Source: an uncultured Erysipelotrichaceae bacterium (lineage in GTDB: Bacteria > Bacillota_I > Bacilli_A > RFN20 > CAG-826). From it: a stretch of 64,000 nucleotides of DNA. Every line of letters starts with the position of its first letter. Position 1 is the stretch's first letter. Positions 44,263-53,135 of the stretch are shown piece by piece. Position numbers and translations under genes: made by a program. Location of the stretch: positions 313,457 through 377,456 of the forward strand of contig OMWW01000001.1 of assembly GCA_900314865.1 (NCBI GenBank). Direction: 5' to 3'. The notes beneath the pieces were generated by a model. The model saw only the letters and a list, made by a program, of their open reading frames with translations, ran no database searches and was not told where the DNA came from.

Positions 44263-44664
44263 ATGGCAACTAAGAAAGAAGCTCTCCAATATTACGGTAC
44301 TGGTAGAAGAAAAAGTTCTATCGCTAGAGTCTATGTCACTTCTGGAAAAGGCAATATCACAGTCAATGGTCGTGATGTCAATGAATATATGCCATACGCC
44401 ACACTCGTGATGGACCTCAAACAACCATTAGTGTTAACTGAAACTGAATCCAAATACGATATCAGATGTGAAGTTAAGGGTGGTGGTTTCACAGGTCAAG
44501 CTGGTGCTATTAGACTTGGCATTACCCGCGCTTTACTTGAAGCAGGATGCGATCGCAAAGTTTTAAAGACCGCTGGTATGATTACTAGAGATTCCCGTAA
44601 AAAGGAAAGAAAGAAATACGGTCTCAAAGCTGCGAGAAAAGCTCCACAATTCTCTAAGCGTTAA
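44263..44664 (+). CDS. rpsI: 30S ribosomal protein S9
   Basis: 133 aa. [41 protein letters not shown], and the C-terminal tail KAPQFSKR ending in Lys-Arg, which reaches the P-site tRNA. AGGAGG upstream. Ordinary. Confidence 0.98.
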   Translation: MATKKEALQYYGTGRRKSSIARVYVTSGKGNITVNGRDVNEYMPYATLVMDLKQPLVLTETESKYDIRCEVKGGGFTGQAGAIRLGITRALLEAGCDRKVLKTAGMITRDSRKKERKKYGLKAARKAPQFSKR

Positions 44665-44709
44665 TCTTACTTTGATATCTTTGATATCAGAATTGAGACA
44701 AAACAAATT

Positions 44710-44736
44710 AAGGAAGTCGTTAAAAACTTCCTTTTT
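44710..44736 (+). terminator. Terminator of rplM-rpsI
   Basis: Perfect 8-bp stem AAGGAAGT/ACTTCCTT and a T tract. Confidence 0.88.
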
Positions 44737-44799
44737 GTTTTTTTATTTTCTTATTGATTTATATAAATCCTTATATTATATTATTTAAGCGCGTATTTT

Positions 44800-44876
<77 letters not shown>

Positions 44877-44953
44877 AAATTGTGAAATTTCCCCCAAAAT
44901 TTTGTCTCCAAAGCGCGTATAGGACAAAAAATAGGGAAAGCTCATCGCCAATA

Positions 44954-44974
44954 TAGCCCTTTAGTTAGGGCTTT
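44954..44974 (+). terminator. Weak terminator-like hairpin after tRNA-Ile
   Basis: AGCCCT-TTAGTT-AGGGCT with only three T. The 119-nt gap between tRNA-Ile and tRNA-Val also holds a second copy of AAGCGCGTAT (44911-44920), which also lies just before tRNA-Ile (44787-44796). Confidence 0.45.
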
Positions 44975-44995
44975 AAAATTAATTAAGCACTATAG

Positions 44996-45070
44996 GGACA
45001 CTTAGTTCAGCGGGAGAACGCTTCCTTCACACGGAAGAGGTCACAGGTTCGATCCCTGTAGTGTCCACCA
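44996..45070 (+). tRNA. tRNA-Val (CAC)
   Basis: Acceptor GGACACT/AGTGTCC, anticodon stem CTTCC/GGAAG with loop TTCACAC (anticodon CAC), T arm CAGGTTCGATCCCTG, CCA encoded at 45068-45070. Confidence 0.95.
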
Positions 45071-45074
45071 AAAT

Positions 45075-45150
45075 GCCGTCTTAGCTCAATTGGCAGAGCA
45101 ACTGATTTGTAATCAGTAGGTTGTTGGTTCGATTCCGATAGACGGCACCA
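45075..45150 (+). tRNA. tRNA-Thr (TGT)
   Basis: Acceptor GCCGTCT/AGACGGC, anticodon stem ACTGA/TCAGT with loop TTTGTAA (anticodon TGT), CCA encoded at 45148-45150. Only 4 nt after tRNA-Val, so the two are co-transcribed. Confidence 0.97.
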
Positions 45151-45165
45151 TTATATTGAAATACT

Positions 45166-45190
45166 ATAGTAGCTTATTGCTACTATTTTA
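45166..45190 (+). terminator. Terminator between tRNA-Thr and tRNA-Leu
   Basis: Perfect 8-bp stem ATAGTAGC/GCTACTAT, 5-nt loop, TTTTATTTT tail. It ends just 6 nt before tRNA-Leu, leaving no room for a promoter, so tRNA-Leu would need read-through or a promoter inside this hairpin. Confidence 0.7.
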
Positions 45191-45196
45191 TTTTCT

Positions 45197-45282
45197 GCGG
45201 CTATGGCGGAACTGGTAGACGCGCTAGACTTAGAATCTAGTAGGTAACCCCTGTGCATGTTCGATTCATGTTAGCCGCACCA
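45197..45282 (+). tRNA. tRNA-Leu (TAG)
   Basis: Acceptor GCGGCTA/TAGCCGC, anticodon stem CTAGA/TCTAG with loop CTTAGAA (anticodon TAG), long variable arm, encoded CCA at 45280-45282. Confidence 0.96.
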
Positions 45283-45316
45283 ATAATAGGTACTGTTTAA
45301 GTACCTATTATTTATT
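45282..45316 (+). terminator. Terminator after tRNA-Leu
   Basis: Perfect 12-bp stem AATAATAGGTAC/GTACCTATTATT, followed by TTTATT. The stem begins on the last base of the tRNA CCA end. Confidence 0.85.
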
Positions 45317-45424
45317 ATACGAAAATCAGTTAATACCTTTAAAAACACAAAAAATTGTATGATAAATTATACAAAAATGATTAAGTGTTACATCAATTGC
45401 GTTTATTAATACGATGGCTATTAA

Positions 45425-45787
45425 ATGAAACAGGAATATTACAAAATGCGAACGGATTTCAAATACGCGGACAAAGGAAGATTTTATAGAGTTTTCCTAG
45501 TGAGAAACGATATTACTCTTAGTGACCTTGGTGAATTCATTGTTGAGATATTTGGAGGAAGAATGGAGCGTTTCTTCCTCTACAAATTAAAAGACAAACA
45601 ATATGTTCATTCAAGCTGGCTTGATGGATATTATTCTCACCTCATTAAACAAGAAGCATTTGATGACAAACTTATTTCTGAATTACCTGAATCTTTTGAA
45701 TTCGATTATGACACTGGTGATGGTTGGGATTTCAAATGTAAGATTTATAAAATATATTTTTTATATAGTCTCATAATTTACATTTAA
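45425..45787 (+). CDS. pRiA4b ORF-3-like protein, C-terminally truncated
   Basis: 120 aa. FYRVFLVRNDITLSDLGEFIVEIFGG, then FEFDYDTGDGWDFKCKIYKI, corresponds to the family found on plasmids and beside IS elements (Y-x-Y-D-F-G-D-x-W motif). Full family members continue for another ~60 residues or more; here the frame degenerates into an AT-rich run (YFLYSLIIYI) and stops. I see no continuation in other frames. No Shine-Dalgarno. Probably a decayed remnant of a mobile element beside the tRNA cluster. Confidence 0.6.
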   Translation: MKQEYYKMRTDFKYADKGRFYRVFLVRNDITLSDLGEFIVEIFGGRMERFFLYKLKDKQYVHSSWLDGYYSHLIKQEAFDDKLISELPESFEFDYDTGDGWDFKCKIYKIYFLYSLIIYI

Positions 45788-45872
45788 TTGACGAGCTGTT
45801 CAATAAAAAGTGTGGAATCATATTAATTTTACATGTCTTAAAAGAAAATACAGTAATCAGTGTTTTGTTGGG

Positions 45873-45900
45873 GCCGTTTTTTGTTTCAAAAAACAGGTTT
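45873..45900. terminator. Hairpin before the polysaccharide cluster
   Basis: GTTTTTTG-TTT-CAAAAAAC (45876-45894), extended by CC/GG, with T-rich sequence after it. May end transcripts in both directions. Confidence 0.5.
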
Positions 45901-45902
45901 TT

Positions 45903-45950
45903 GTAGTATACTACGAATACTATTATTATCAAGTATTGTACTTGTAAAAT
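45903..45950 (+). promoter_or_regulatory. Promoter/operator region of the polysaccharide cluster
   Basis: Perfect palindrome GTAGTATACTAC (45903-45914) and inverted repeat CAAGTA-TTG-TACTTG (45930-45944) stand just before TAAAAT (45945-45950), a likely -10. The ATG at 45961 is 10 nt further on, with no Shine-Dalgarno. The two repeats are good candidates for regulator binding. Confidence 0.45.
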
Positions 45951-45960
45951 AGTATGTCTT

Positions 45961-46569
45961 ATGAGAAAAAGTCAAAAAATATATCTTCCAATTAAACGAT
46001 TAATCGGTATATTAGGTTCGCTTATGGGAATTGTCTTTTGCCTTGTTTTGCTTTGGTGGTGGATTATTCCAATTAATGCCATTGTCACCAAAGGCCATCC
46101 TTTTTTCTTACAGGAGAGGTATGGTAAGAATCAAAAAGTTTTCAAAATGATTAAATTGAGATCCATGAAACTTGATGTCAATCCTAATCTTGCTCCAAGC
46201 GATATGGACGAAAATAAGCAAAAGGGTATGTACACAAAATTTGGCGCATTTTTAAGAAAATCTTCTTTAGACGAGACTGTACAATTATTTAATATTTTGA
46301 TTGGTCAAATGGCATTCATTGGTCCTCGACCAGGAAGTGCTCATCACGAAGAATATTTACGAGAGTGTAGACTCATGTATACTCCAAGTGCTTATGATGT
46401 AAAGCCAGGAATAAGTGGTTATGCTCAAATTAAAATGAAAAGAGAACACAATCCTGAATTCAAGGCTTATTGGGATCATAGATATGTTATTAGAATGAAT
46501 TTCTTTTTTGATACTGGCGTATTTATCTATACATTTTTGAAATTGTTTGGAGCCGTTAAGGGAAGATAA
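45961..46569 (+). CDS. Initiating sugar transferase (polyprenol-phosphate phosphoglycosyltransferase)
   Basis: 202 aa. One N-terminal hydrophobic segment (LIGILGSLMGIVFCLVLLWW), then the monotopic PGT domain: FFLQERYGKNQKVFKMIKLRSM, LRKSSLDETVQLFNILIGQMAFIGPRPG (Asp-Glu dyad in LDE), KPGISGYAQIK. Adds the first sugar-phosphate to undecaprenyl phosphate and so starts repeat-unit synthesis. First gene of the cluster; nearly leaderless mRNA predicted. Confidence 0.95.
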   Translation: MRKSQKIYLPIKRLIGILGSLMGIVFCLVLLWWWIIPINAIVTKGHPFFLQERYGKNQKVFKMIKLRSMKLDVNPNLAPSDMDENKQKGMYTKFGAFLRKSSLDETVQLFNILIGQMAFIGPRPGSAHHEEYLRECRLMYTPSAYDVKPGISGYAQIKMKREHNPEFKAYWDHRYVIRMNFFFDTGVFIYTFLKLFGAVKGR

Positions 46570-46570
46570 C

Positions 46571-47344
46571 ATGTGCGAAAATATTAAAGTTTCTATAGTT
46601 ACTCCTATATATAACGACGCGAAATATGTTAGCGAAACAGTTCGTTCTGTTTTAAATCAGACTCATAAGAATTTTGAACTTATCATCATTGATGACTATT
46701 CAAATGACGGTTCGATTGATATTGTTAATTCTTTTAACGATTCAAGAATCAAAATTATCAGAAACGAAGGTAATAAAGGGCCTGCATTTTGCAGAAACGT
46801 CGGTATTAAAACTGCTATTGGTGATTATATTGCTTTTCTTGATGGCGATGATCTCTGGCTTGAAGATAAATTAGAAAAGCAATTAGAATTTATGATTTCT
46901 AATAATTATGTTTTTTGTTGCACGAAATATGGAACTATTGACGAAAATGGCAAAGACCTAAAAAAGTATGTCTATGCCCCGAAAGTCATAACGCATAAAA
47001 CGATGATTAGATGTTCATATGTTGGATGCCTTACTGTTATGTATAAAAGAGACATACATCCTGAGCTTGAAATTCCAAATAATATTACCAAACGTAATGA
47101 TTACGCATTATGGTTAAAATTATCTGAATGTGCGAATTGTTATTTTTATAATGAGACAACAGCATTTTATAGAAAGCATCAAAAAAATCACGTTTCTTCT
47201 GGTAGAAAAACCAAGTTGATTAAATATCACACTGACATGTTTATGAAACTATACGGCTTTAAAAGAATGAAGGCAGAGAGATACGCAATAAGGAATGCGT
47301 TTTATTATTTTTTGAAGAAAATTAGGTTTGTTAAAAACAAATAG
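46571..47344 (+). CDS. Glycosyltransferase family 2
   Basis: 257 aa GT-A enzyme. KVSIVTPIYNDAKYVSETVRSVLNQTHKNFELIIIDDYS, and the D-x-D region AFLDGDDLWLEDKLEKQ. The ATG at 46571 follows the previous stop by one base, with AAGGGAAG upstream; a frame from 46547 overlaps the sugar transferase and was not used. Substrate unknown. Confidence 0.93.
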   Translation: MCENIKVSIVTPIYNDAKYVSETVRSVLNQTHKNFELIIIDDYSNDGSIDIVNSFNDSRIKIIRNEGNKGPAFCRNVGIKTAIGDYIAFLDGDDLWLEDKLEKQLEFMISNNYVFCCTKYGTIDENGKDLKKYVYAPKVITHKTMIRCSYVGCLTVMYKRDIHPELEIPNNITKRNDYALWLKLSECANCYFYNETTAFYRKHQKNHVSSGRKTKLIKYHTDMFMKLYGFKRMKAERYAIRNAFYYFLKKIRFVKNK

Positions 47345-47357
47345 TATTTGACTAATT

Positions 47358-48833
47358 ATGGAAGAAAACGCCAACGAAATGAAACAAGTAAATAAAAATA
47401 CAATTTCTACAAATCTTATGTGGAGATTTTTAGAGCGTTTTGGCGCGTATATCGTTTCCTTTGTAATTTCTGTTGTTTTGGCACGTATTTTAGATCCATC
47501 GACATATGGCGTTGTAGCCTTGATGACTGTTGTTATTACTTTTTTAGATGTCTTTGTGACTGGTGGCTTCGCAAATTCTTTGATTCATGATAAACATGCA
47601 GGAGAAAAAGATTTTAATACTTTGTTTTGGTTCAATATTGCTTTCTCTTTTGTTCTTTATATTGCTTTGTTTTTTACATCGCCTTTAATTGCTGCTTATT
47701 ATGAAAAAGAAGCTCTTACTTGGTTGATTAGAGTTGAAGGCATTTCTTTATTAATTAACGGAATAAAAAATTTGCAGTATGCCTTTGTTGCTAAAAATCT
47801 TCAGTTTAAGAAATTCTTTTTCGCCACAATTGGTGGTACTTTAGCTTCTGGTGTGATAGGTATTGTCCTTGCGCTTAAAGGATTTGGCGCTTGGGCGCTC
47901 GTTATTCAAGGCTTGGTTAACCATTTTGTTGACAGTGTGATACTTTGGTTTGTTATTAAATGGAGGCCAAAATTTCAATTTTCTATCAAACTATGGTATA
48001 AGCATTTCTCGTTTGGATGGAAAATCTTGGTTTATAAAATATTTTATAATGTCTCAAATAGTGTTAGGCAACTTGCAATTGGAAAGAAATACACTGACAG
48101 CGATTTAGCTTTTTATAACAAAGGAAAAACCTATCCAAATATAATCGGTCAAAACATTACTAACAGTGTTAATTCTGTTATGTATCCAGTCTTAGCAAAA
48201 ACTCAAGACGATTATAAACGTTTTAACGATATTTTATATAAGTCAATTAAACTAAATATCTTCATTATTCTTCCTATGATGGTTGGATTCTTTTGCGTAG
48301 CAGACTCTTTCATATACATTTTGCTTGGTTCTAAATGGATGCCGTGTGTTCCTTATGTAAAAATCTTTTGTGTTGTTATATTTCTAAACTCAATTGAAGC
48401 TATTATTAGTTCAGGTCCTTTGGCGCTTGGAAAAAGCACCGCAAGTATGATTCTTGGCATTGCGGAGTGTCTTATTAACATTGGGCTACTTGTTGCCGCT
48501 ATACCTTTTGGTGTTATGGCAATCGGATACAGTATGATTGTTTCATCGGCTATAAATTGCTTAATTTATTTTGTTTACTTAAAAAGATTGTCAGGCTTTA
48601 GCTTCTTTAAAGCGCTTTCAGATTCCTTTACTTCCATTGTTTCATCTATTTTAATGGGTGTTACTATTTATGCGTTATTAAATTTACAATTACCATTTTA
48701 TATTATTTTCCTTGCCCAAATAATTATTGGTATATTCCTCTATTATTTCTTGAGTGTAGCTTTCAAAGATGATTCACTTCCTTATTGTGTTTCGTTGGTT
48801 AAAGATTTACTAAAAAGGAAGAAAAAATCATGA
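47358..48833 (+). CDS. Polysaccharide flippase (Wzx/MOP superfamily)
   Basis: 491 aa with about 12-14 hydrophobic segments. The start MWRFLERFGAYIVSFVISVVLARILDPSTYGVVALM is typical of WzxC-like lipid-linked oligosaccharide flippases. It would move the undecaprenyl-linked repeat unit outward. No Shine-Dalgarno for the ATG at 47358; the ATG at 47379 is an alternative. The end overlaps the next gene by 4 nt. Confidence 0.93.
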   Translation: MEENANEMKQVNKNTISTNLMWRFLERFGAYIVSFVISVVLARILDPSTYGVVALMTVVITFLDVFVTGGFANSLIHDKHAGEKDFNTLFWFNIAFSFVLYIALFFTSPLIAAYYEKEALTWLIRVEGISLLINGIKNLQYAFVAKNLQFKKFFFATIGGTLASGVIGIVLALKGFGAWALVIQGLVNHFVDSVILWFVIKWRPKFQFSIKLWYKHFSFGWKILVYKIFYNVSNSVRQLAIGKKYTDSDLAFYNKGKTYPNIIGQNITNSVNSVMYPVLAKTQDDYKRFNDILYKSIKLNIFIILPMMVGFFCVADSFIYILLGSKWMPCVPYVKIFCVVIFLNSIEAIISSGPLALGKSTASMILGIAECLINIGLLVAAIPFGVMAIGYSMIVSSAINCLIYFVYLKRLSGFSFFKALSDSFTSIVSSILMGVTIYALLNLQLPFYIIFLAQIIIGIFLYYFLSVAFKDDSLPYCVSLVKDLLKRKKKS

Positions 48834-49876
48834 AAACAATTAGTGTAATTGGAAGTTGCGTTTGTAGAGACTTGTTTGAAAAAGACAAGGGTGAAAATTA
48901 TTCTTTTCATACGGATATACGTTTTTCATCTCCAATTTCTATGCTGAGCGAACCAGTTGATTTTATTCACGCTGAGTTTGATAACTTCAAAAAAAACGTA
49001 GAAGTAGTTGGAACCAAATGGTACAAGAAAAATCTTATTAATGATATTAACAAAACTGCATTTGTGGCCTTGGAAGAAAAGCACGGGGAGTATTTGATTT
49101 TAGACTTTGCAGAGGCTCGAACACCAATTGCCATAGTTCACTGGAAGAACAGGCCAAACAAAACTTTATTAGTAAGTAATTCAATAACTTTTAGAGAACA
49201 ATATAATGCTAATTTATCAAAAAATATTTTAAGTAATACATACATAGAAATTATTAGCCCACTTGCATATAGTGATGATTTTTGGAAGAAAACAATAAAG
49301 GATTTTTCCAAGAAAATTAAAAATATCTTTAGTGAAGAAAAGATTATTCTCATCAAGAATATGCCGGCCAGATATTATGTTGATTCAGATTCTTTCTTAC
49401 ATCCATATAGTACTAATTTTCATTTTGGACAAATATTAACTTGCAATATTTTGTTGGATAAATTAAACAATTATTTTATTGAATGTTGCCCAAACTGCAA
49501 AGTAATCGAGATACCAGATAATGCTATTGGTTACCAATTACATCAGTGGGGCAACCATCCATTTCATTTCACAGATATTTACTATGAATATTTATTGAAT
49601 ACCGTTAATGAAATTATTTTGAACGATAATCCAGAAGGAGCAAAAAAATATTTTGATGAATACAAAGATAAATTTTCTCGCGAATTAGAGCATGCTAAAT
49701 ATAAGACAGCCAGCGCATTCGTTTCTACTGACAACGAACCTAATTATGTTAAGATTCTGAACGCAAACGAAGAATTTAATCTACTTGGCAAAAAGAAAAG
49801 ACTCGGTTTATTCTTTATCTTTGATAAAAGACATTTTTTTAAACATCTAAAGAGAATCATTAAAGAAAAGCGCTAA
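48830..49876 (+). CDS. DUF6270-like protein (SGNH-hydrolase-like), polysaccharide cluster
   Basis: 348 aa. MKTISVIGSCVCRDLFEKD gives a GSC-type first block of the kind seen in DUF6270, and LHQWGNHPFHFTDIYYEYL supplies a late His block; together they resemble an SGNH-type esterase, possibly an acyl or other substituent-modifying enzyme for the polysaccharide. C-terminus is basic (KKRLGLFFIFDKRHFFKHLKR). Function is inferred from fold-like motifs and position only. AAGGAAG upstream. Confidence 0.7.
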   Translation: MKTISVIGSCVCRDLFEKDKGENYSFHTDIRFSSPISMLSEPVDFIHAEFDNFKKNVEVVGTKWYKKNLINDINKTAFVALEEKHGEYLILDFAEARTPIAIVHWKNRPNKTLLVSNSITFREQYNANLSKNILSNTYIEIISPLAYSDDFWKKTIKDFSKKIKNIFSEEKIILIKNMPARYYVDSDSFLHPYSTNFHFGQILTCNILLDKLNNYFIECCPNCKVIEIPDNAIGYQLHQWGNHPFHFTDIYYEYLLNTVNEIILNDNPEGAKKYFDEYKDKFSRELEHAKYKTASAFVSTDNEPNYVKILNANEEFNLLGKKKRLGLFFIFDKRHFFKHLKRIIKEKR

Positions 49877-49899
49877 AAAATAAACTACTGGTATCGAAT

Positions 49900-51081
49900 A
49901 TGAATAGTGATAACAAATATTTAAACATAAAATCAAGGCGTAAGTATTTTATTTTTATATGCCTTTATTTTTTCTTGTATCCAATTTGCAAGTTGCTGTT
50001 TGGCAGAAAGAAAAATTGGATTGTATGTGAAAGAGGCAATGACGCTCAAGACAATGGCTTTTTATTTTTTAAGTATTTAATTGATCACCATCCAGAGATA
50101 AAACCTGTTTATTTGATTAATAAAACTTCACCAGATTATCTAAAAGTGAAAAAAATCGGAAAAGTGGTGGAATTTCAATCCTTTAAACATTTTATGATGG
50201 TTATTGGCTCCCCGGTTAAAATTAGCTCTAATTTATTTGGATATGCTCCGTGGGTGCAAATGACAACATATCTTAGAAGAAACAAAACGCGTGATATAAA
50301 TGTTTTTTTACAGCATGGTGTTATAAAAAATTATCACGAAGGTTTATGCTCGGATAATTGTAAGGCTATCGATTTGTTTGTTTGTGGTGCAAAGCCAGAA
50401 TATGACTATGTATTAAGCGAGTTTCGATACAATAATAGCGTGCCACAATACACCGGATTTGCAAGATACGACTCGTTGGAAGACTTTAAAACGAAAAATC
50501 AAATATTGCTGATGCCAACCTGGAGATCTAAACTGTCTGCTATAAGTGATGAATGTTTTATTAACAGCGATTTTTACAAAGAATGGGTTAATTTGATAAA
50601 CAATTCAAAGCTATTAGAAAGATGTAAAAAAGCTAATTTAACCATTAAATTCTATCTGCATTATGCTTTACAGAACTATTCTCACTTATTTAAAGGTAAC
50701 GAAATTGTGAAAATCGTTAACTTTGGTGAGGAAGCTGTTCAAGATTTGTTAAAAGAATCAAAAATTTTAATTACAGATTTTTCAAGCGTCTACTTTGATT
50801 TTGGGTATATGAATAAACCGGTTGTGTATTTTCAATTTGACGAATCGACATTTTATGATGAACATTACACAAAGGGATATTTTGATTATAGAAGAGACGG
50901 CTTTGGTGATGTCTGTTTGAAAACTGATGAAACTGTAAATTCAATTATTAAAATTATTGATAATAAGTTTGATGCTGAAAAGAAATATTTAGATAGAATG
51001 AACACTAATTTTGTTTATAGAGACAACAAAAACTGTGAAAGAATTTTTAATTGTATTTGCGAATTGAGAGATAAAAAATGA
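49900..51081 (+). CDS. CDP-glycerol glycerophosphotransferase-like (TagB/TagF family)
   Basis: 393 aa. N-terminal membrane-associating segment (YFIFICLYFFLYPICKLLF), then NVFLQHGVIKNY (catalytic His), GFARYDSL, ILLMPTWRSKL, and ILITDFSSVYFDFGYMNKPVVYFQFD. Family members transfer glycerol- or ribitol-phosphate onto teichoic acids or capsule, so the polymer may carry polyol phosphate. The end overlaps the next gene by 4 nt. Confidence 0.9.
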   Translation: MNSDNKYLNIKSRRKYFIFICLYFFLYPICKLLFGRKKNWIVCERGNDAQDNGFLFFKYLIDHHPEIKPVYLINKTSPDYLKVKKIGKVVEFQSFKHFMMVIGSPVKISSNLFGYAPWVQMTTYLRRNKTRDINVFLQHGVIKNYHEGLCSDNCKAIDLFVCGAKPEYDYVLSEFRYNNSVPQYTGFARYDSLEDFKTKNQILLMPTWRSKLSAISDECFINSDFYKEWVNLINNSKLLERCKKANLTIKFYLHYALQNYSHLFKGNEIVKIVNFGEEAVQDLLKESKILITDFSSVYFDFGYMNKPVVYFQFDESTFYDEHYTKGYFDYRRDGFGDVCLKTDETVNSIIKIIDNKFDAEKKYLDRMNTNFVYRDNKNCERIFNCICELRDKK

Positions 51082-52031
51082 AAGAAATCACAGTAATTGT
51101 AATGACTTATAATCACAGAGATTATATCAAGCAAGCACTTGATTCTATTTTGTCACAAACAACTTATGTTGATTTTGATATTTTGATACATGATGATTGT
51201 TCCAATGATGGAACCTATCAAATTCTATTAAACTATCAAAACAAATATCCTAAAAAGATAAGACTTATTAGACAAGAATCACGAAAGTTTTTGGATGAAG
51301 GTTTTAACATGATGATTTTTAATCATGTTGTTCCACATATTGACTCTAAATATGTCGCCTATTGTGATGGTGACGATTATTGGTGTGATAACTTAAAACT
51401 TCAAAAGCAGTATGATTTTATGGAATCACATAAAGATTATTCAATGTGTTCTCATTGTGCTTATCAACTAAGACCAAATAACGATATGTCTAGCAAGTGG
51501 TTTATTAAAGAAGAGGGCGATATTACTCTACAAGATTTAATTAATGAAAATCCTGGAGTACCAATCGCTACTTCATCTTTATTCGTCAGAGGTAATGTTT
51601 TTAAAGATTTTTCAGATTGGAGAAAATCCTATTCCATTGAGGACTTACCACTTTATATGACTGCAGCGTTAGAAGGAAAAATTCATAGATTAAAAGACAT
51701 AATGTGTGTTTATAGACAGTTTTCAATTGGATCGTGGAGTTCGCAAAATAAGGACAATATTAATAGACTTATTACCCATCAAGAAAACCTTATAAAGGGC
51801 GCTACTCTTTTTGATGAACAAACAATTCATAAGTATCACAATTTAGTAGTCAATCATGTTGAGGGATGTCAATTTAGAATTGCTATGATAAGACAGGACT
51901 ATAGACTTATCTTTTTAAAGAAAAATAAACGATTTGTAAAACAATTATCGGCAAAAGAAAGGCTCTCCCTAAAATTGCAATATAGACTTCCTTGTCTATA
52001 TAATTTATTACATAAGAAAAAGAAGGGTTGA
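51078..52031 (+). CDS. Glycosyltransferase family 2
   Basis: 317 aa. ITVIVMTYNHRDYIKQALDSILSQTTYVDFDILIHDDCSNDGT and YVAYCDGDDYWCDNLKLQKQ (D-x-D). Similar N-terminal half to rhamnosyl- and fucosyl-type GT2 enzymes, but the donor cannot be named. Starts inside the end of the TagB-like gene; a TGA stop. Confidence 0.92.
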   Translation: MKEITVIVMTYNHRDYIKQALDSILSQTTYVDFDILIHDDCSNDGTYQILLNYQNKYPKKIRLIRQESRKFLDEGFNMMIFNHVVPHIDSKYVAYCDGDDYWCDNLKLQKQYDFMESHKDYSMCSHCAYQLRPNNDMSSKWFIKEEGDITLQDLINENPGVPIATSSLFVRGNVFKDFSDWRKSYSIEDLPLYMTAALEGKIHRLKDIMCVYRQFSIGSWSSQNKDNINRLITHQENLIKGATLFDEQTIHKYHNLVVNHVEGCQFRIAMIRQDYRLIFLKKNKRFVKQLSAKERLSLKLQYRLPCLYNLLHKKKKG

Positions 52032-52037
52032 TCATAT

Positions 52038-53135
52038 ATGATTCCATGTAATGATTCAAAAAGACTGTTTAATAGATATAAAGACGAATTTGAACAAGCT
52101 GCTTTAGATGTTTTAAGAAGTGGTTGGTATGTTTTAGGTAACAATGTTCAAGAATTTGAAAAAGAATTTGCTGAATCGATTGGCTCTAAATTTTGTGTTG
52201 GTGTTGATAATGGCACTAATGCGATTAAACTTGGTATTCAAGCATTAGGTATTGGCCCTGGTGATGAAGTAATAGTGCAGGCCAATACATATATTGCTAC
52301 GGTTTTAGGAATTACTGCTAATGGAGCAGCCCCTATTTTTGTTGAACCAAATGAATTCTTTAACATGGACGAAAACGAAATTGAATCAAAGATTACAGAG
52401 AAAACTAAAGCTATTATTGTTACACATTTATACGGGCAAGCAACCAAGATGGATAAGATTATTTCTTTGTGTGGCAAATACAATTTGTATTTATTAGAAG
52501 ATTGTGCTCAAGCGCATTATGCTGAATTTAAAGGAAAGAAAGTTGGCACATTTGGTGATTTTGGCTTCTTTAGTTTTTATCCAACCAAAAATATTGGAGC
52601 GTTTGGTGATGCTGGTGCAATTGTTACTAATAATGAAGAACTATATAAAAAAGTAATGATGCTAAGAAACTATGGCTCATCAGTTAGATACCATTTTGAA
52701 TTGGAGAATGGATCTAATTCTAGATTAGATGAAATACAGGCCGCTCTATTAAGAGTGAAGATTAAACACGCAAAAGAGATTACTAATGAAAAAATTACCA
52801 TTGCGAATAAGTATCTCAAAGGAATCAAAAATGATTTAATCAAATTACCAAGAGTTGATAAAGACTGTGGTAGTGTTTGGCATTTATTTGTTTTAGAAGT
52901 TGATGATCGAGAAGGCTTTATGAATCATATGCTTAGTTGTGGGGTTAAAACTGATATCCATTACCCAATTCCACCTCATCTTTCTAAGTGCTATGAAAAA
53001 CTTAATTATCATGCTGGTGATTTTTTAAAAACGGAATATTTAGCTAATCACGTTGTTGACCTTCCCATATTTAATGGAATGACAGATGAAGAAATAGAAT
53101 TGGTAATCAAGGCGGTTAATTCTTATGGAAAATAA
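52038..53135 (+). CDS. DegT/DnrJ/EryC1 sugar aminotransferase
   Basis: 365 aa PLP enzyme. GVDNGTNAIKLGIQALGIGPGDEVIVQANTYIAT, LEDCAQAHYAEFKGKKVGTFGDFGFFSFYPTKNIGAFGDAG with the PLP Lys in YPTKN. Of the DegT family members it is most like enzymes that make 3-amino-3,6-dideoxyhexoses (FdtB, QdtB). The next gene is a FdtA-like cupin, which supports that pathway. No glucose-1-phosphate thymidylyltransferase or dehydratase is present here. Confidence 0.93.
   Translation: MIPCNDSKRLFNRYKDEFEQAALDVLRSGWYVLGNNVQEFEKEFAESIGSKFCVGVDNGTNAIKLGIQALGIGPGDEVIVQANTYIATVLGITANGAAPIFVEPNEFFNMDENEIESKITEKTKAIIVTHLYGQATKMDKIISLCGKYNLYLLEDCAQAHYAEFKGKKVGTFGDFGFFSFYPTKNIGAFGDAGAIVTNNEELYKKVMMLRNYGSSVRYHFELENGSNSRLDEIQAALLRVKIKHAKEITNEKITIANKYLKGIKNDLIKLPRVDKDCGSVWHLFVLEVDDREGFMNHMLSCGVKTDIHYPIPPHLSKCYEKLNYHAGDFLKTEYLANHVVDLPIFNGMTDEEIELVIKAVNSYGK

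Noticed and set aside
45788-45872. Continuation of the pRiA4b ORF3-like protein after a frameshift
   Set aside because: All three frames downstream of 45787 contain stops and none shows the conserved C-terminal residues, so I treat the gene as truncated.
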